Positions 47,067 to 56,302 of a DNA stretch of 64,000 bases are shown here, in pieces (position 1 is the stretch's first letter; the number at the start of each line of letters is the position of its first letter). This DNA comes from Mesorhizobium plurifarium (lineage in GTDB: Bacteria > Pseudomonadota > Alphaproteobacteria > Rhizobiales > Rhizobiaceae), in the NCBI GenBank assembly GCA_000824785.1, contig CCNB01000012.1:71319-135318 (forward strand), written 5' to 3'. The position numbers and the translations under genes were made by a program. Below the pieces are notes generated by a model. It was not told the origin of the DNA, ran no database searches, and saw only the letters and a list, made by a program, of their open reading frames with translations.

Positions 47067-47858
47067 TCAGTTTGCGCGCGGCCGATAAATGGCTGTGTGG
47101 ACAACGCGAGCGATGGCTGTGGCTGCATTGGCTACGATTAGGCCATCGAGCTCGACGAAACGGTGTCCCTTGCGCTCGTAGTTTCCGGTGACCCTGGCGC
47201 GCACCGTGAGTTCGTCGCCGACCCGAGCGGCGGCAAAGTGGTCGACCTTACTGGCGACATGTATCCAAGGCCCCAATTCGACGTTGTGCGAGAGCGCCCA
47301 GTTGAACAGACGCGGCAACTGACCGGGATGCGACAGCCCCTCGCGCGCATATATGGGGTCGCGCTCGCGCGTGTCGGCGACGTACTTGTCGGCCCATTCC
47401 TTCGTTATGCGTAAGGGACGGATGCCGAGCAGACGACCGACCTGCAGCGAAGTCTCGTCGGCAGGCTCCCGCTGCGCCACTGCGGCCGACGCGATAAAAT
47501 TATCGATCGCGGGCGGCTTGGTGTTGGTCATCGCGGCGTGGCCGGTGGCGCAAATCTCGCCACGGCTTGCAAGCTCGATGTCGAGGCCGCCATTTGCCTC
47601 CCTAGCCGTAACCGTCGCGGTGTCACCCTCGTAGACGGGCTTGAGAAAGCGAGTTTCAAGACTGCCGGACGCAAGAAAGCTGCGACCCCAGCGGGCGACG
47701 GGCGGGTGGGCCATGTAGGCGTAGACGTCGACTCCGGGCACGAGCCCACCAGAGAAGCCGAACCGCCGCGCGACTTCGTCGTCGTGGATCTTGTTTTCGG
47801 AATCCCAAGCGCTGTTGTAGGCCACAACAGCGTAGGCTTCGAGGGGGGCAGTCGACAT
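47067..47858 (-). CDS. MaoC/FAS1-like hot-dog dehydratase
   Basis: 263 residues from the ATG at 47858. Two hot-dog-type halves: YNSAWDSENKIHDDEVARRF then FLKPVYEGDTATVTAREANG, and a second half with VASKVDHFAAARVGDELTVR and FVELDGLIVANAATAIARVV. The DxxxxH-type active site of MaoC hydratases is not obvious to my eye, so it may be a hydratase, thioesterase-like or binding protein. It lies between the cupin and TPP-enzyme genes on the same strand and probably acts on a CoA thioester. Confidence 0.75.
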   Translation of the reverse strand: MSTAPLEAYAVVAYNSAWDSENKIHDDEVARRFGFSGGLVPGVDVYAYMAHPPVARWGRSFLASGSLETRFLKPVYEGDTATVTAREANGGLDIELASRGEICATGHAAMTNTKPPAIDNFIASAAVAQREPADETSLQVGRLLGIRPLRITKEWADKYVADTRERDPIYAREGLSHPGQLPRLFNWALSHNVELGPWIHVASKVDHFAAARVGDELTVRARVTGNYERKGHRFVELDGLIVANAATAIARVVHTAIYRPRAN

Positions 47859-48178
47859 CGAAGGTCCTCTAAGTAAAATGGATCGGCGCTGCCGCTGCAA
47901 CGCCGCCTTTGCGCCTGCGCCGGGATTGCTCCAGCGCTCCCGGCTCGGTGTGATGGAGCGGCGAATGGCCACTGACGACAAAAGTGAGCGCCGACGGCCG
48001 TTCGACGTCACCTTGCCCGGAGTTCACGGCCGGGGCACGACCTCTAGATCGGCGGCACCTCGCAACCGAATGAGGTCGCATGCCGCTCGGAAAGCGCGGC
48101 ACTGCGACGGCACTGCCGCGGAGGCTGCAAGGTGTGTCGTGAAACGCCCGGCTGGACCAGAGCGCTCGAGCCGTCGCG
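47859..48178. other. Intergenic, no gene recognised
   Basis: About 320 GC-rich bases with only shadow frames. Confidence 0.5.
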
Positions 48179-48586
48179 TTACGCCTGTGGCGCTTCGACG
48201 ATCCTGGTCTTGAAGTTTGCCGGCGCCACGATCTCGATGACTTCGAAATCCTCGGAGCAGGCAATCTCGCGATGCGGAATGCCCGGAAACTGATTGACGC
48301 AGTCGCCTGCGCGGATCGTCTTCTGGCCTTGGCCGGCATATTCGTAAGTGGCCCAGCCGTTCAGGACGTAGACCATCTGGAAGGTGCAGTCGTGGACATG
48401 CCATTGCTGCACTTCATCTTTCGTCTTCTTGCCGTTGTGACGGACCAGATGCGCGATGTAGTCGCCATTGGTGCTGCCTTTGATACCAAGATCTCGGTAT
48501 TCGAATATCTCCCGCATGCCGGGCGTCCACTTGGCCGAGGTCGCGACATCGTGGTTGAATTTCCATCCGTTGGTGCTGTTGGTCAC
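48179..48586 (-). CDS. Small cupin-domain protein
   Basis: 135 residues from a GTG with an ideal GGAGG site (48586). A single cupin barrel: metal-binding motif 1 appears as WHVHDCTFQMVYVLNGWATY and motif 2 as FPGIPHREIACSEDFEVIEI. Such small cupins act as isomerases, dioxygenases or binding proteins. It is first in the minus-strand catabolic run, facing the divergent SDR gene. Confidence 0.85.
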   Translation of the reverse strand: MTNSTNGWKFNHDVATSAKWTPGMREIFEYRDLGIKGSTNGDYIAHLVRHNGKKTKDEVQQWHVHDCTFQMVYVLNGWATYEYAGQGQKTIRAGDCVNQFPGIPHREIACSEDFEVIEIVAPANFKTRIVEAPQA

Positions 48587-48934
48587 GTCTTCCTCCCAAA
48601 CAGTGTTGGATTGGGTTAGCCAATCGCCTTGAAACGATAGGGGTGCGCCGAGTGCAGGGGGCAACCCCTAGGCCCGTCAACAGAGTACGCACATAGTTTT
48701 ACCTATAATTTTGGAAAGTCAACAGATTTTTCCACAATCGTTGAGAGTTTCCATTTCGAGCCGTGAGGCACCAGTGATTTATCACGCACGGAATTGACTC
48801 TTCGTATTTTCCGCAATTATCACTTTGTCGGAAAATATTGGAATTGTGGATATGGGCCTGCGTTGTCCATTGGGTCGCAATGCGCGGATGAGGAACCGCG
48901 CTGCCGACAAGCCAAAGTTCCTCAGGAGCCAGAG
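48587..48934. promoter_or_regulatory. Divergent promoter region, cupin / SDR clusters
   Basis: AT-rich against its surroundings. It contains GATTGTGGAAAA (read on the minus strand, 48727-48739), an inverted repeat TTTTCCG...CGGAAAA around 48808-48835, and AATTGTGGAT near 48842. A similar GATTGTGGAAAA occurs at 49912 and ATTGTGGATT at 54151. These may be operator sites for a regulator such as the nearby GntR protein. Confidence 0.4.
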
Positions 48935-49678
48935 ATGAATCGACTGACTGGGAAGACGGCAATCGTGACGGGCGGCGCGAACGGGATCGGCCGCGCTTTC
49001 TCCATTCGGCTCGCAGCGGAAGGCGCGAATGTCGCGATTGCCGATATCGCCGACGGCGTGCACACGGTCGCTGCAATCAAGGAGGTGGGTGGGAATGCGG
49101 TCGCGGTTCGCTGCGACATGACCTCAGAAGCGGAAATCGCGGCAATGGCCAAAGTGGCCGGCGACACTTTCGGCGGTTGCGACATCCTTGTTCACAACGC
49201 CGGAATCTATCCGACGACCTTATTCGAGCAGATGAGCTTCGCCGAATGGCGTCATGTGCTCGCTCTCAATCTCGACTCGATGTTTCACCTGACCAAGGCC
49301 GTGTTGCCGAACATGAGAGCGCGCGGGTGGGGCCGGATCATCGCCATTTCATCGACGACATTCCATTCCGGCATCGCCTGTAAAACCCACTACAGCGCCA
49401 GCAAGGCCGGGCTGATCGGTTTCGCACGCTCGTTGGCAAGCGAGGTCGGCGAATTCGGCATTACAGTCAACACGATTGCCCCCGGTTTCATCCGCACCGC
49501 GACTACCGAAAGCGGTCCGGAGTCCGACCGGTTTGACTCGCACGCTCAGCAGCAGGCCATCAAGCGCACCGGGATTCCGGAGGATCTGGTCGGCCCGATG
49601 GCTTTCCTGGCTTCGGACGATGCCGCTTTTGTTACGGGACAGACCATCCTCGTAGATGGCGGTTGGCGTTTCATTTGA
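48935..49678 (+). CDS. Short-chain dehydrogenase/reductase (SDR)
   Basis: 247 residues from the ATG at 48935 (AGGAG upstream). Cofactor motif TGGANGIGRAFS (~14), NNAG-type HNAGIYPTT (~90), catalytic Ser and YSASK (~155), and the C-terminal GQTILVDGGWRF. This is a classical NAD(P)H oxidoreductase. It heads a plus-strand run followed by a sugar-type ABC importer, so the oxidation of an imported sugar or polyol is plausible. Confidence 0.92.
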   Translation: MNRLTGKTAIVTGGANGIGRAFSIRLAAEGANVAIADIADGVHTVAAIKEVGGNAVAVRCDMTSEAEIAAMAKVAGDTFGGCDILVHNAGIYPTTLFEQMSFAEWRHVLALNLDSMFHLTKAVLPNMRARGWGRIIAISSTTFHSGIACKTHYSASKAGLIGFARSLASEVGEFGITVNTIAPGFIRTATTESGPESDRFDSHAQQQAIKRTGIPEDLVGPMAFLASDDAAFVTGQTILVDGGWRFI

Positions 49679-50048
49679 TCGACAAAGGTGTGCGGTCGGC
49701 ATTCTCACTGGCGGCGGCACGTGGCAGCAACCAGAGCGTCGCTGAGTAGTTGGCCGCGCGCTGGTCGGGACGGCAAGCGTGTCATGCGACGCCATCAACA
49801 TGGTTCGCGCCGCCAGTATCATGGCCCGTCGATCTTCCAGCACCCATCGCTTGTCGTCTTGGGATCGCATATTGACTTCGCATCGATCAAGGATTATTCG
49901 AATTCTGCGAGGATTGTGGAAAATTTCATATAAATGGAAAATCCTTGACGCTTGTCGATTGCATGATCGCGGCTCCCCATTCCGCCTGAGGGCACGGGAG
50001 GAGGCAGTCGCGAAGACGGCCGCCGAAATGTACGCGGGAGAATGCAGC
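49679..50048. promoter_or_regulatory. Intergenic/promoter upstream of ABC importer
   Basis: It holds GATTGTGGAAAATTT (49912-49926), like sites near 48730 and 54151, followed by an AT-rich stretch. The frame that continues into the permease gene here lacks a start with a ribosome-binding site. Confidence 0.4.
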
Positions 50049-51095
50049 ATGAGAGCTAAATTAATCGGTATCGGATCGAACAGATTGCTCGCTAGGGTCT
50101 CTGATACCTCGTCACCGGTCGCGAGGGCCATGTCCCTCGCCCGTTTTGATGAAGCTGGGCTGTTGATCGGATTGATCGTCCTCGTCCTGATCATCGGCAT
50201 TCCGCATCCGGAATTCTTCGAGTTTGGCTCGATCAAGACTCTGCTCCGGCAATGCGCCCTCGTCGGCATCATGGCTTTCGGCATGGTTTATCTCGTGTCG
50301 ATGACCGAGATTGATTTATCGGTCGGCGGCATCTACGCGGTCGCCGTGACTGCAAGTGCCCTCATGATAAAAAGCGGAATCGATCCCTGGATCGCCGTGC
50401 TCCTGTCGCTCTTCATCGGCGCTGCCCTCGGAGCGTTCAACAGCATTGTCACTGCTGCCCTCGACGTGCCGCTCATCATCGTCTCGCTCGGCACGCTATC
50501 GGTCTTTTTCGGGCTCAATCTCATCATTTCCGACGCCAGTCCCATCTTCGGCATGCCGCGCGACCACCTGTTCTTCAGGATTTTCGGCGGTGAATTCCTG
50601 GGATTGCCAGCGTCCGCCTGGGTGATGTTCGCCGTCGGCGTGGCGCTCCACTTCCTGTTCTTCCACACGCGCTTCGGAGCAACGGTTCGAGCGATTGGGG
50701 CGAACCGCGCAGCGGCCGACTTTATCGGCGTCAAGGTTGACCGCGTCCGCCTCTACGCGACAGCGCTTACCGGGATGCTCTGTGCGCTGTCGGCCGCGAT
50801 GACACTCGCCTATTTCAAGGCGGTCGATCCCTCCATGGGAGAGCAGAAGGAGCTTCTCGTGATCGCGGCGGTCGTGATCGGAGGCACGTCGCTCGCGGGA
50901 GGTTCCGGAACGATCCTCGGCGCCTTCCTTGGCGTGCTTATCATCAATGTCATCGACAGCGGTATCGTCTTCTTCGGGGTGGACCCCAATTACGCGCGCT
51001 TCGTTACCGGCTGCGTCATCCTGGCGGCGATCGCTCTCGATCGCTTTGTGAAGCGCCGGCGCCAGCTGTCCGACGAACTCCAATCTCACCTCTAA
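50049..51095 (+). CDS. Ribose-type ABC importer permease (RbsC family)
   Basis: 348 residues from the ATG at 50049 (GGGAG upstream), eight or more membrane helices and the family's MTEIDLSVGGIYAVAVTASA and GTSLAGGSGTILGAFLGVLI segments. It forms the channel of a CUT2-type sugar importer with the next two genes. Order here is permease, binding protein, ATPase. Confidence 0.92.
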   Translation: MRAKLIGIGSNRLLARVSDTSSPVARAMSLARFDEAGLLIGLIVLVLIIGIPHPEFFEFGSIKTLLRQCALVGIMAFGMVYLVSMTEIDLSVGGIYAVAVTASALMIKSGIDPWIAVLLSLFIGAALGAFNSIVTAALDVPLIIVSLGTLSVFFGLNLIISDASPIFGMPRDHLFFRIFGGEFLGLPASAWVMFAVGVALHFLFFHTRFGATVRAIGANRAAADFIGVKVDRVRLYATALTGMLCALSAAMTLAYFKAVDPSMGEQKELLVIAAVVIGGTSLAGGSGTILGAFLGVLIINVIDSGIVFFGVDPNYARFVTGCVILAAIALDRFVKRRRQLSDELQSHL

Positions 51096-51164
51096 GTCGT
51101 GAAGACCAAACCGATCGGCCAGCAGAGCCGGCGACACCACCAACTGAAAACCTGGGAGGAAGAA

Positions 51165-52268
51165 ATGAATTGCACAACCGCGTTGCGCAAAGTGATTTTG
51201 ACGAGTCTCTCCTGTATGGCTCTTATCGCAGCTGACGGCACGGCGTGGGCGGGGGACAAACCTCTGCGTATCACCTCGCTGCTGCCGACCACCGTCCAGG
51301 AGTGGACTGTCGAGATCAAGGCGGGCGCCGAAGCTGCCGCAAAGGACCTCGGCTTCCCTGTCGAACTTCGGTTCGAGGGGCCTTCTAGTTTCGATCCGTC
51401 CAAACAGGCGGCGATGTTCCAGAACGAAGTGCTGAGATCGCCCGACGCCATCATCATCACCAACATCGCAGCCCCTCTTTTCATCGAGCCGGTGCTCGAG
51501 GCGCAGAAGAAGGGCATCAAAGTTGCCTGGATAGACTCGGCGCCCTCGTCCGACTTCCATGACGGGTTCTTTGTGAGCGCCGACCCTACGGAGATGGGTC
51601 TCGCCGCGGCGGCCGTGATTGCCAAGACGCTTGAGAAAAGCATCGGCAAGCCGGCGGATGAGATCGAAGGTAAAGTAGAGATCGGTTCGTGCGTTCCCGG
51701 CCTTGCCGTTCTCGAGAATCGCGTCGTCGGCACGCGCAATGGCCTCGCCAAGCTCATGCCGAAAGTCAAAGTTCAGGATACTGTGGCCACCAAGCCAGAT
51801 CGCGAGGGTAGCTTCGCGGCCTGGAACCAGGCGATCCGCAAACACCCGGATGCTCTGGCTTATCTCGATGCCTGCGAGGCAGGGCAACAGAACATCGCCA
51901 GGATCATCGCCGAGAACAAGCTGAAAGCGACTAGCGTCGCTTTCGACGTCCCGGAGGACATTCGCCAAGCGGTGAAAGACGGCATTATCCCTGCCGCCAT
52001 CCCGTCGAGCTTCTACGCCCAGTCCTACATGGCAGTCTATCTCACAGCCAAGGCGTTACACGAAGGCAAGCCTTTGCCCAAACACTGGCTGAAGATTTCG
52101 CCGCTCGTTCTCGATTCTTCGAACATCGACGCTTACATCGAGGGATGGAAGGACCCGGTCACCGGACTCAGGCAGTTCTACGGCCCCGAGTTCGATCGTG
52201 CCAAAGCGTTGGCCGACAAGGGAGAGTTGGCGCCGATTGCCGACTACGACAACCCGCCGATTCAGTAA
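51165..52268 (+). CDS. Sugar-type ABC importer periplasmic binding protein (RbsB-like, Peripla_BP_4)
   Basis: 367 residues. A signal peptide (residues ~1-28, VILTSLSCMALIAADGTAWA) precedes a two-lobed binding protein with AIIITNIAAPLFIEPVLEAQ and AWIDSAPSSDFHDGFFVSAD. The start ATG at 51165 has GGAGGAAG upstream. It delivers the ligand to the RbsC-type permease; the ligand is not known but is likely a sugar, polyol or similar. Confidence 0.9.
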   Translation: MNCTTALRKVILTSLSCMALIAADGTAWAGDKPLRITSLLPTTVQEWTVEIKAGAEAAAKDLGFPVELRFEGPSSFDPSKQAAMFQNEVLRSPDAIIITNIAAPLFIEPVLEAQKKGIKVAWIDSAPSSDFHDGFFVSADPTEMGLAAAAVIAKTLEKSIGKPADEIEGKVEIGSCVPGLAVLENRVVGTRNGLAKLMPKVKVQDTVATKPDREGSFAAWNQAIRKHPDALAYLDACEAGQQNIARIIAENKLKATSVAFDVPEDIRQAVKDGIIPAAIPSSFYAQSYMAVYLTAKALHEGKPLPKHWLKISPLVLDSSNIDAYIEGWKDPVTGLRQFYGPEFDRAKALADKGELAPIADYDNPPIQ

Positions 52269-52326
52269 CGCTTGAGCCGCTGAGCCGGTCCTCGCCTGCT
52301 CGGCATATTTGCGGGAGGGATGCTTG

Positions 52327-53844
52327 GTGACCCAGACGGTCTACTCTGTGAGAGGCGTCACAAAACGGTTCGGCCGGCAGGTTGCTCTTGATAATGTCAA
52401 TATCGATATTCAAGAGGGATCTGTCCTCGGCCTCGTGGGCTCCAATGGCGCCGGCAAGTCGACGCTGATGCGCTGCCTTGCGGGAGCCCTGAAGCCCGAC
52501 CAGGGTGAACTCGTTCTCGCCGGTCGTCAGCTCCACATGAACTCGATGCACGAGGCCTGGCAGGCGGGCATCGCGTTCGTGTCGCAGGAATTGAATCTTT
52601 TCCCGGCGCTCAGCATTGCAGAGAACCTCTGCCTTGTTCCAGGGCGCAGAGGCTGGCGTTCAGCGGCACGTATGGCCGATGAGGCAGGCCCGGTGCTTGA
52701 ACGCCTCGGCTTTCGCGCCAATCTTGCCGCGCCGCTCGGGTCACTCAGCCTCGCCGACCGCCAGCTCGTTGAGATCGCCCGCGCTCTGCTCCAGAATCCA
52801 AGGGTGTTCATTCTCGACGAGCCGACCTCGGCTCTTCATGCTTCCGAGGTCGATCGTCTCCACAATATACTTCGCGAGCTCAAGTGGTCGGGTACTGCAA
52901 TTGTCTACATCTCGCACTTCATCGAGGAATTGCTCGGCGTTTCCGATACCGTAGCGGTGCTTCGGGACGGAAGGCGCGTAACCCTTCCCGAGCGCCCCGG
53001 CCCACCGCCCCTGCCGGACGTTGTAACCGCGATGCTTGGGGACAAGCCGACGAACCTGTCGCCGACCAAAGGCGGGGCCAGGGAGACTATTTCAACGGAA
53101 AATCCTCTCCGCCTAACCAATCTCAGGGGACCGATTGCCCTTTCAGTCGATAGGATGGAGGCGCGCCGCGGCGAGGTCGTCGGCGTCGCTGGCCTTGCCG
53201 GAGCCGGCGTCGAGGAGCTTTTCGCCGTGCTGTTCGGCCGCCTGCCGGTGGTCCGCGGCGAGATCTCCCTGCCCTCCGGCGGCAGGCACAAGGCGAACAG
53301 CGCCTCGGCAGTCGCAAACGGTATCGCCTATGTTCCGGCCGATCGCAAGCGGCTGGGCCTGGCCCTCGATCAATCGATCGCCGACAACGTATCTTCGGTT
53401 CGAGGGCTGGGCCTGGGACGCGATGGGTTTGTCATCAGCGGTCGCCGCCAAGCCGAAAGGGCCAGGCAGCGCTGCGCCGCAACCGGCGTCAAGATGGCTT
53501 CAGTAGGACAGGCCGTCGGGAGCCTGTCCGGCGGCAACCAGCAGAAGGTTGTCTTCGCGAAGTGGATCGAGGCGGATCCAACTCTGCTTCTACTCGACGA
53601 TCCGATGCGCGGTGTCGACATTGGCGCCAAAAGTGAACTGTACGCGCTTATCCGCCAGCTCGCCGCGGAGAAGCGGGTCGTTGTCATCTATTCCAGCGAC
53701 CCGGCCGACTACATCGCTGTAGCTGACCGCGTGCTCGTGTTCAACGGCGGCAAAGTCGCCGATGAGCTTTCCGGCAACCAGCTTACCGAACACAGGATCG
53801 TGACCTCCATGAACGGTAGTTCGGGCGTATCTGCGTGCGTTTGA
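52327..53844 (+). CDS. Ribose-type ABC importer ATP-binding protein (RbsA family)
   Basis: 505 residues, two fused ATPase domains. Domain 1 has P-loop GSNGAGKST and signature LSLADRQLVEIARAL; domain 2 has a degenerate P-loop (GLAGAGVEE) but a good LSGGNQQKV signature, as is usual in RbsA. The start is taken as GTG 52327 with GGGAGG upstream; a TTG six codons earlier is in the ribosome-binding site. It is the motor of the importer. Confidence 0.92.
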   Translation: MTQTVYSVRGVTKRFGRQVALDNVNIDIQEGSVLGLVGSNGAGKSTLMRCLAGALKPDQGELVLAGRQLHMNSMHEAWQAGIAFVSQELNLFPALSIAENLCLVPGRRGWRSAARMADEAGPVLERLGFRANLAAPLGSLSLADRQLVEIARALLQNPRVFILDEPTSALHASEVDRLHNILRELKWSGTAIVYISHFIEELLGVSDTVAVLRDGRRVTLPERPGPPPLPDVVTAMLGDKPTNLSPTKGGARETISTENPLRLTNLRGPIALSVDRMEARRGEVVGVAGLAGAGVEELFAVLFGRLPVVRGEISLPSGGRHKANSASAVANGIAYVPADRKRLGLALDQSIADNVSSVRGLGLGRDGFVISGRRQAERARQRCAATGVKMASVGQAVGSLSGGNQQKVVFAKWIEADPTLLLLDDPMRGVDIGAKSELYALIRQLAAEKRVVVIYSSDPADYIAVADRVLVFNGGKVADELSGNQLTEHRIVTSMNGSSGVSACV

Positions 53845-53858
53845 AGGAAGGACGACCG

Positions 53859-53969
53859 ATGAAAGTCTTGACGGGAAACGCCGACATTGGCTGCATGGCC
53901 CGAGCTCGCTTGACGCGCGAGGCAGTCGTCAAGGGCCTGACGATTCTTGCCCGTGGAAGATCCGAATAG
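53859..53969 (+). pseudogene. 36-codon frame after rbsA, probably a truncated gene start
   Basis: The ATG has a strong site (GGAAGGACGACCG) 14 bp after rbsA and opens MKVLTGNADIGCMARARLTR, then ends at TAG after 36 codons. A well-placed start with so short a product suggests the 5' end of an operon gene that was cut off. The family is not recognised. Confidence 0.45.
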
Positions 53970-54312
53970 ATGCCGGGTGGCAGCAGGAAATTCTTGGATG
54001 CACCAAGATTTTACGAAACAATTCATCCAGATTGATGCCGCTGTTATTGGACTCGACGCAGGAAACACACCGATCGCCTACAGTTTCGGCGCCAGGCTCG
54101 TGTCAGCTTGTCCGCCAATCCTCGCCGAATTTGTTGAGCAGCAAATGCAAATTGTGGATTATCAGATTGCCTTCGGCTACATGAGCGTATCCCAGTGTCG
54201 AAGCGCATCAGCCACCCGTTTAGACAGCTCAAGGTTTGGATGATCATGTCGTTCGCGGAATTGATGGCCGCAGACAGAGCCGAAGTTCAATGGAGGAAAC
54301 CGCACTCCGCAA
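53970..54312. other. Intergenic upstream of GntR gene
   Basis: Holds ATTGTGGATT at 54151, shared with two other promoter regions of the cluster. A 98-codon frame (53947-54243) starting with TTG has no recognised family. Confidence 0.4.
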
Positions 54313-55065
54313 GTGTGGTTCGATAAAAGGATGCAGAAATTGGAAGCCATTGGCGGCAAGACAACGCTCGCCGAGGACGTTTACGACCGGATACGTTGGG
54401 ATATCGTCCTGGGCCGGCTCCAGCCGGGCAACGTACTCCGGTCTGACTGGATGCGAGAGCAGTATCAGGTCGGCATCAGCCCGCTTCGCGAGGCTCTCAC
54501 TCGACTGACATCGGAAAGACTAATTATTGCCGAGAGCCAGCGCGGCTTCCGGGTAGCGCCTCTTTCTGCCATCGAAGTCAAGGACGTGCTTGAGACCCGG
54601 CTCTTGATAGAGACGCGTGCCTTGCGCCAGTCCATCGCTGCAGGCTCCGTGGAATGGGAAGGCAAAGTCTTATCGGCTTATCACATCCTGTCGCGTAAGA
54701 AAATTCCGCAGCCCGGGGACGACGATATCCTTGAGTGGTTTCGCGATCACAAGCGCTTTCATATGGACCTTCTTTCAGCGTCGCACTCCGCGTGGCTGCG
54801 GCATCTTTCCGGTCTACTGTTCGATCAATCCGAGCGATTTCGAATCGTCCGAATGCTGAATGTGGCCGAACCAACACTGCGACGGGACGTTGACAAGGAA
54901 CACAAGCGCATTGTCGATGCCTGTCTGGCAAGGGACCCCGATGAAGCCTGTCGTGCGCTCGTCGATCATTATACTGCGACTGCAGACGCGGTTCTCGCGA
55001 ACTTGGCGAAAGGCGAGGCTGCTGACCGCGAAAACGATGAAGGCCGCGATAGATCGTGGTCCTGA
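54313..55065 (+). CDS. GntR-family (FCD domain) transcriptional regulator
   Basis: 250 residues. N-terminal winged helix (AEDVYDRIRWDIVLGRLQPG ... YQVGISPLREALTRLTSERL) and an all-helical FCD ligand domain (~95-225, DHKRFHMDLLSASHSAWL, then EHKRIVDACLARDPDEACRA). FCD regulators usually sense organic acids or sugar acids and repress adjacent catabolic genes. The start may be the GTG at 54313 or ATG at 54331. It sits between the sugar-type and Liv-type importer clusters and could control either. Confidence 0.9.
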   Translation: MWFDKRMQKLEAIGGKTTLAEDVYDRIRWDIVLGRLQPGNVLRSDWMREQYQVGISPLREALTRLTSERLIIAESQRGFRVAPLSAIEVKDVLETRLLIETRALRQSIAAGSVEWEGKVLSAYHILSRKKIPQPGDDDILEWFRDHKRFHMDLLSASHSAWLRHLSGLLFDQSERFRIVRMLNVAEPTLRRDVDKEHKRIVDACLARDPDEACRALVDHYTATADAVLANLAKGEAADRENDEGRDRSWS

Positions 55066-55219
55066 GGGCGCGCCAGATGCGCCCGTTCGTTGGTGAACTC
55101 GCTGACAGGCCGGCTTCAATCCGTGATCGTTTCGCCGGCGGTGTGATGCGTCCTCGCGTCGTGCTGCATCCGAAAATGCTTCCTTAAGGAGGCGCTTGAG
55201 CCTCGGCTTTTGCCGGGCA

Positions 55220-56302
55220 TCAAAATGGGGGCAAGCTCAAATTGGAAATTGCCGTATCGGAAATTCCGTTGGATGGCTTTGCTTTTTCCACAGGCTCGAC
55301 TGTCCTGACTCGACGTTCGATAGGAAAGACAGTGAGGCGGTATCGCTCCGCGAGAAAACCCCAGAGTCCCTGCCGAGCGAATAGCATGATGACGATGGCA
55401 AGCAGGCCCAGCAAGATCATGTACCAGGCGCCATAGTTGGCCGTCGTCTCGCGCAGAAGAAAGTAGACCGCCACGCCGACGAACGGCCCTTCGATGCGCC
55501 CTATGCCGCCAATGACGACGATGAAGATGATCCCGGCCGACCATTCCATCACATCGAAGGCCGAGCCGGGGCTGATGCGCAGCTTTTGCAGGAAGATTAA
55601 CGCCCCGACCATACCCGTAAACGCAGCGACGGTTACAAAGACGCCAAGCTTGAGTCGGAATGAATCGATTCCGACCGACGCGGATGCGCGCTCATTGTCG
55701 CGTACGGCGGTGAGCGCGAGCCCGAATCTCGAGCGCAGCATTGAGTAGACAAGAGCCACCGAACCGACGGCAATGGCCAGCGCGGTGAGGTAGATAATCA
55801 ACTCCCTGCCCTCTGTCGTCGGCGAGATGTCGCGGATGGCCTGGATCGGCAGACTCATGCCAGACCCGCCGCCCAGCGGAATTTCAAAGAACACAAGCTT
55901 GAAGACCTCGGCGGTCACCCAGGTGCCTATGGCGAAATAGGGGCCGGAGAGGCGGAACATCAAAATGGCCACCGGCAGCGACACAATGCCGGCGAGGATG
56001 CCGGCCAGCGGCAGAGAAATCAGTGGGGAAAGGCCGCCATAGACGACAAATGCAAACAGCATGTAACCGCCAAATCCCGAAAATGCCTGCTGCCCCACCG
56101 ACAGGAGCCCGGCGTAGCCGGCGAGCAGGTTCCACATCTGGGCGAGCGCCAAAAAGTAGCAGATCTCCACGATCAGCCGCATGGAGCCCCGGTCTCCCGT
56201 CAACGGCACCAGCAGCAGCACGACAACGCACGATACCATGATGACAAGTGCGGCCTTGGACGCGGTCGTTGCCCGAGCGACGATGTAAGTTTGATTGGTC
56301 AT
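55220..56302 (-). CDS. Branched-chain-type ABC importer permease (LivM family)
   Basis: 360 residues, about ten membrane helices with the LivM segments AGYAGLLSVGQQAFSGFGGY and RNERASASVGIDSFRLKL-like text (here DNERASASVGIDSFRLKLG). It pairs with LivH. Its start overlaps the livH stop by one base. HAAT-type importers with this set take up amino acids, amides or aromatic acids. Confidence 0.92.
   Translation of the reverse strand: MTNQTYIVARATTASKAALVIMVSCVVVLLLVPLTGDRGSMRLIVEICYFLALAQMWNLLAGYAGLLSVGQQAFSGFGGYMLFAFVVYGGLSPLISLPLAGILAGIVSLPVAILMFRLSGPYFAIGTWVTAEVFKLVFFEIPLGGGSGMSLPIQAIRDISPTTEGRELIIYLTALAIAVGSVALVYSMLRSRFGLALTAVRDNERASASVGIDSFRLKLGVFVTVAAFTGMVGALIFLQKLRISPGSAFDVMEWSAGIIFIVVIGGIGRIEGPFVGVAVYFLLRETTANYGAWYMILLGLLAIVIMLFARQGLWGFLAERYRLTVFPIERRVRTVEPVEKAKPSNGISDTAISNLSLPPF

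Noticed and set aside
50496..51968. 490-codon minus-strand frame opposite the importer genes
   Set aside because: Shadow of the permease and binding-protein genes, with no recognisable domain.
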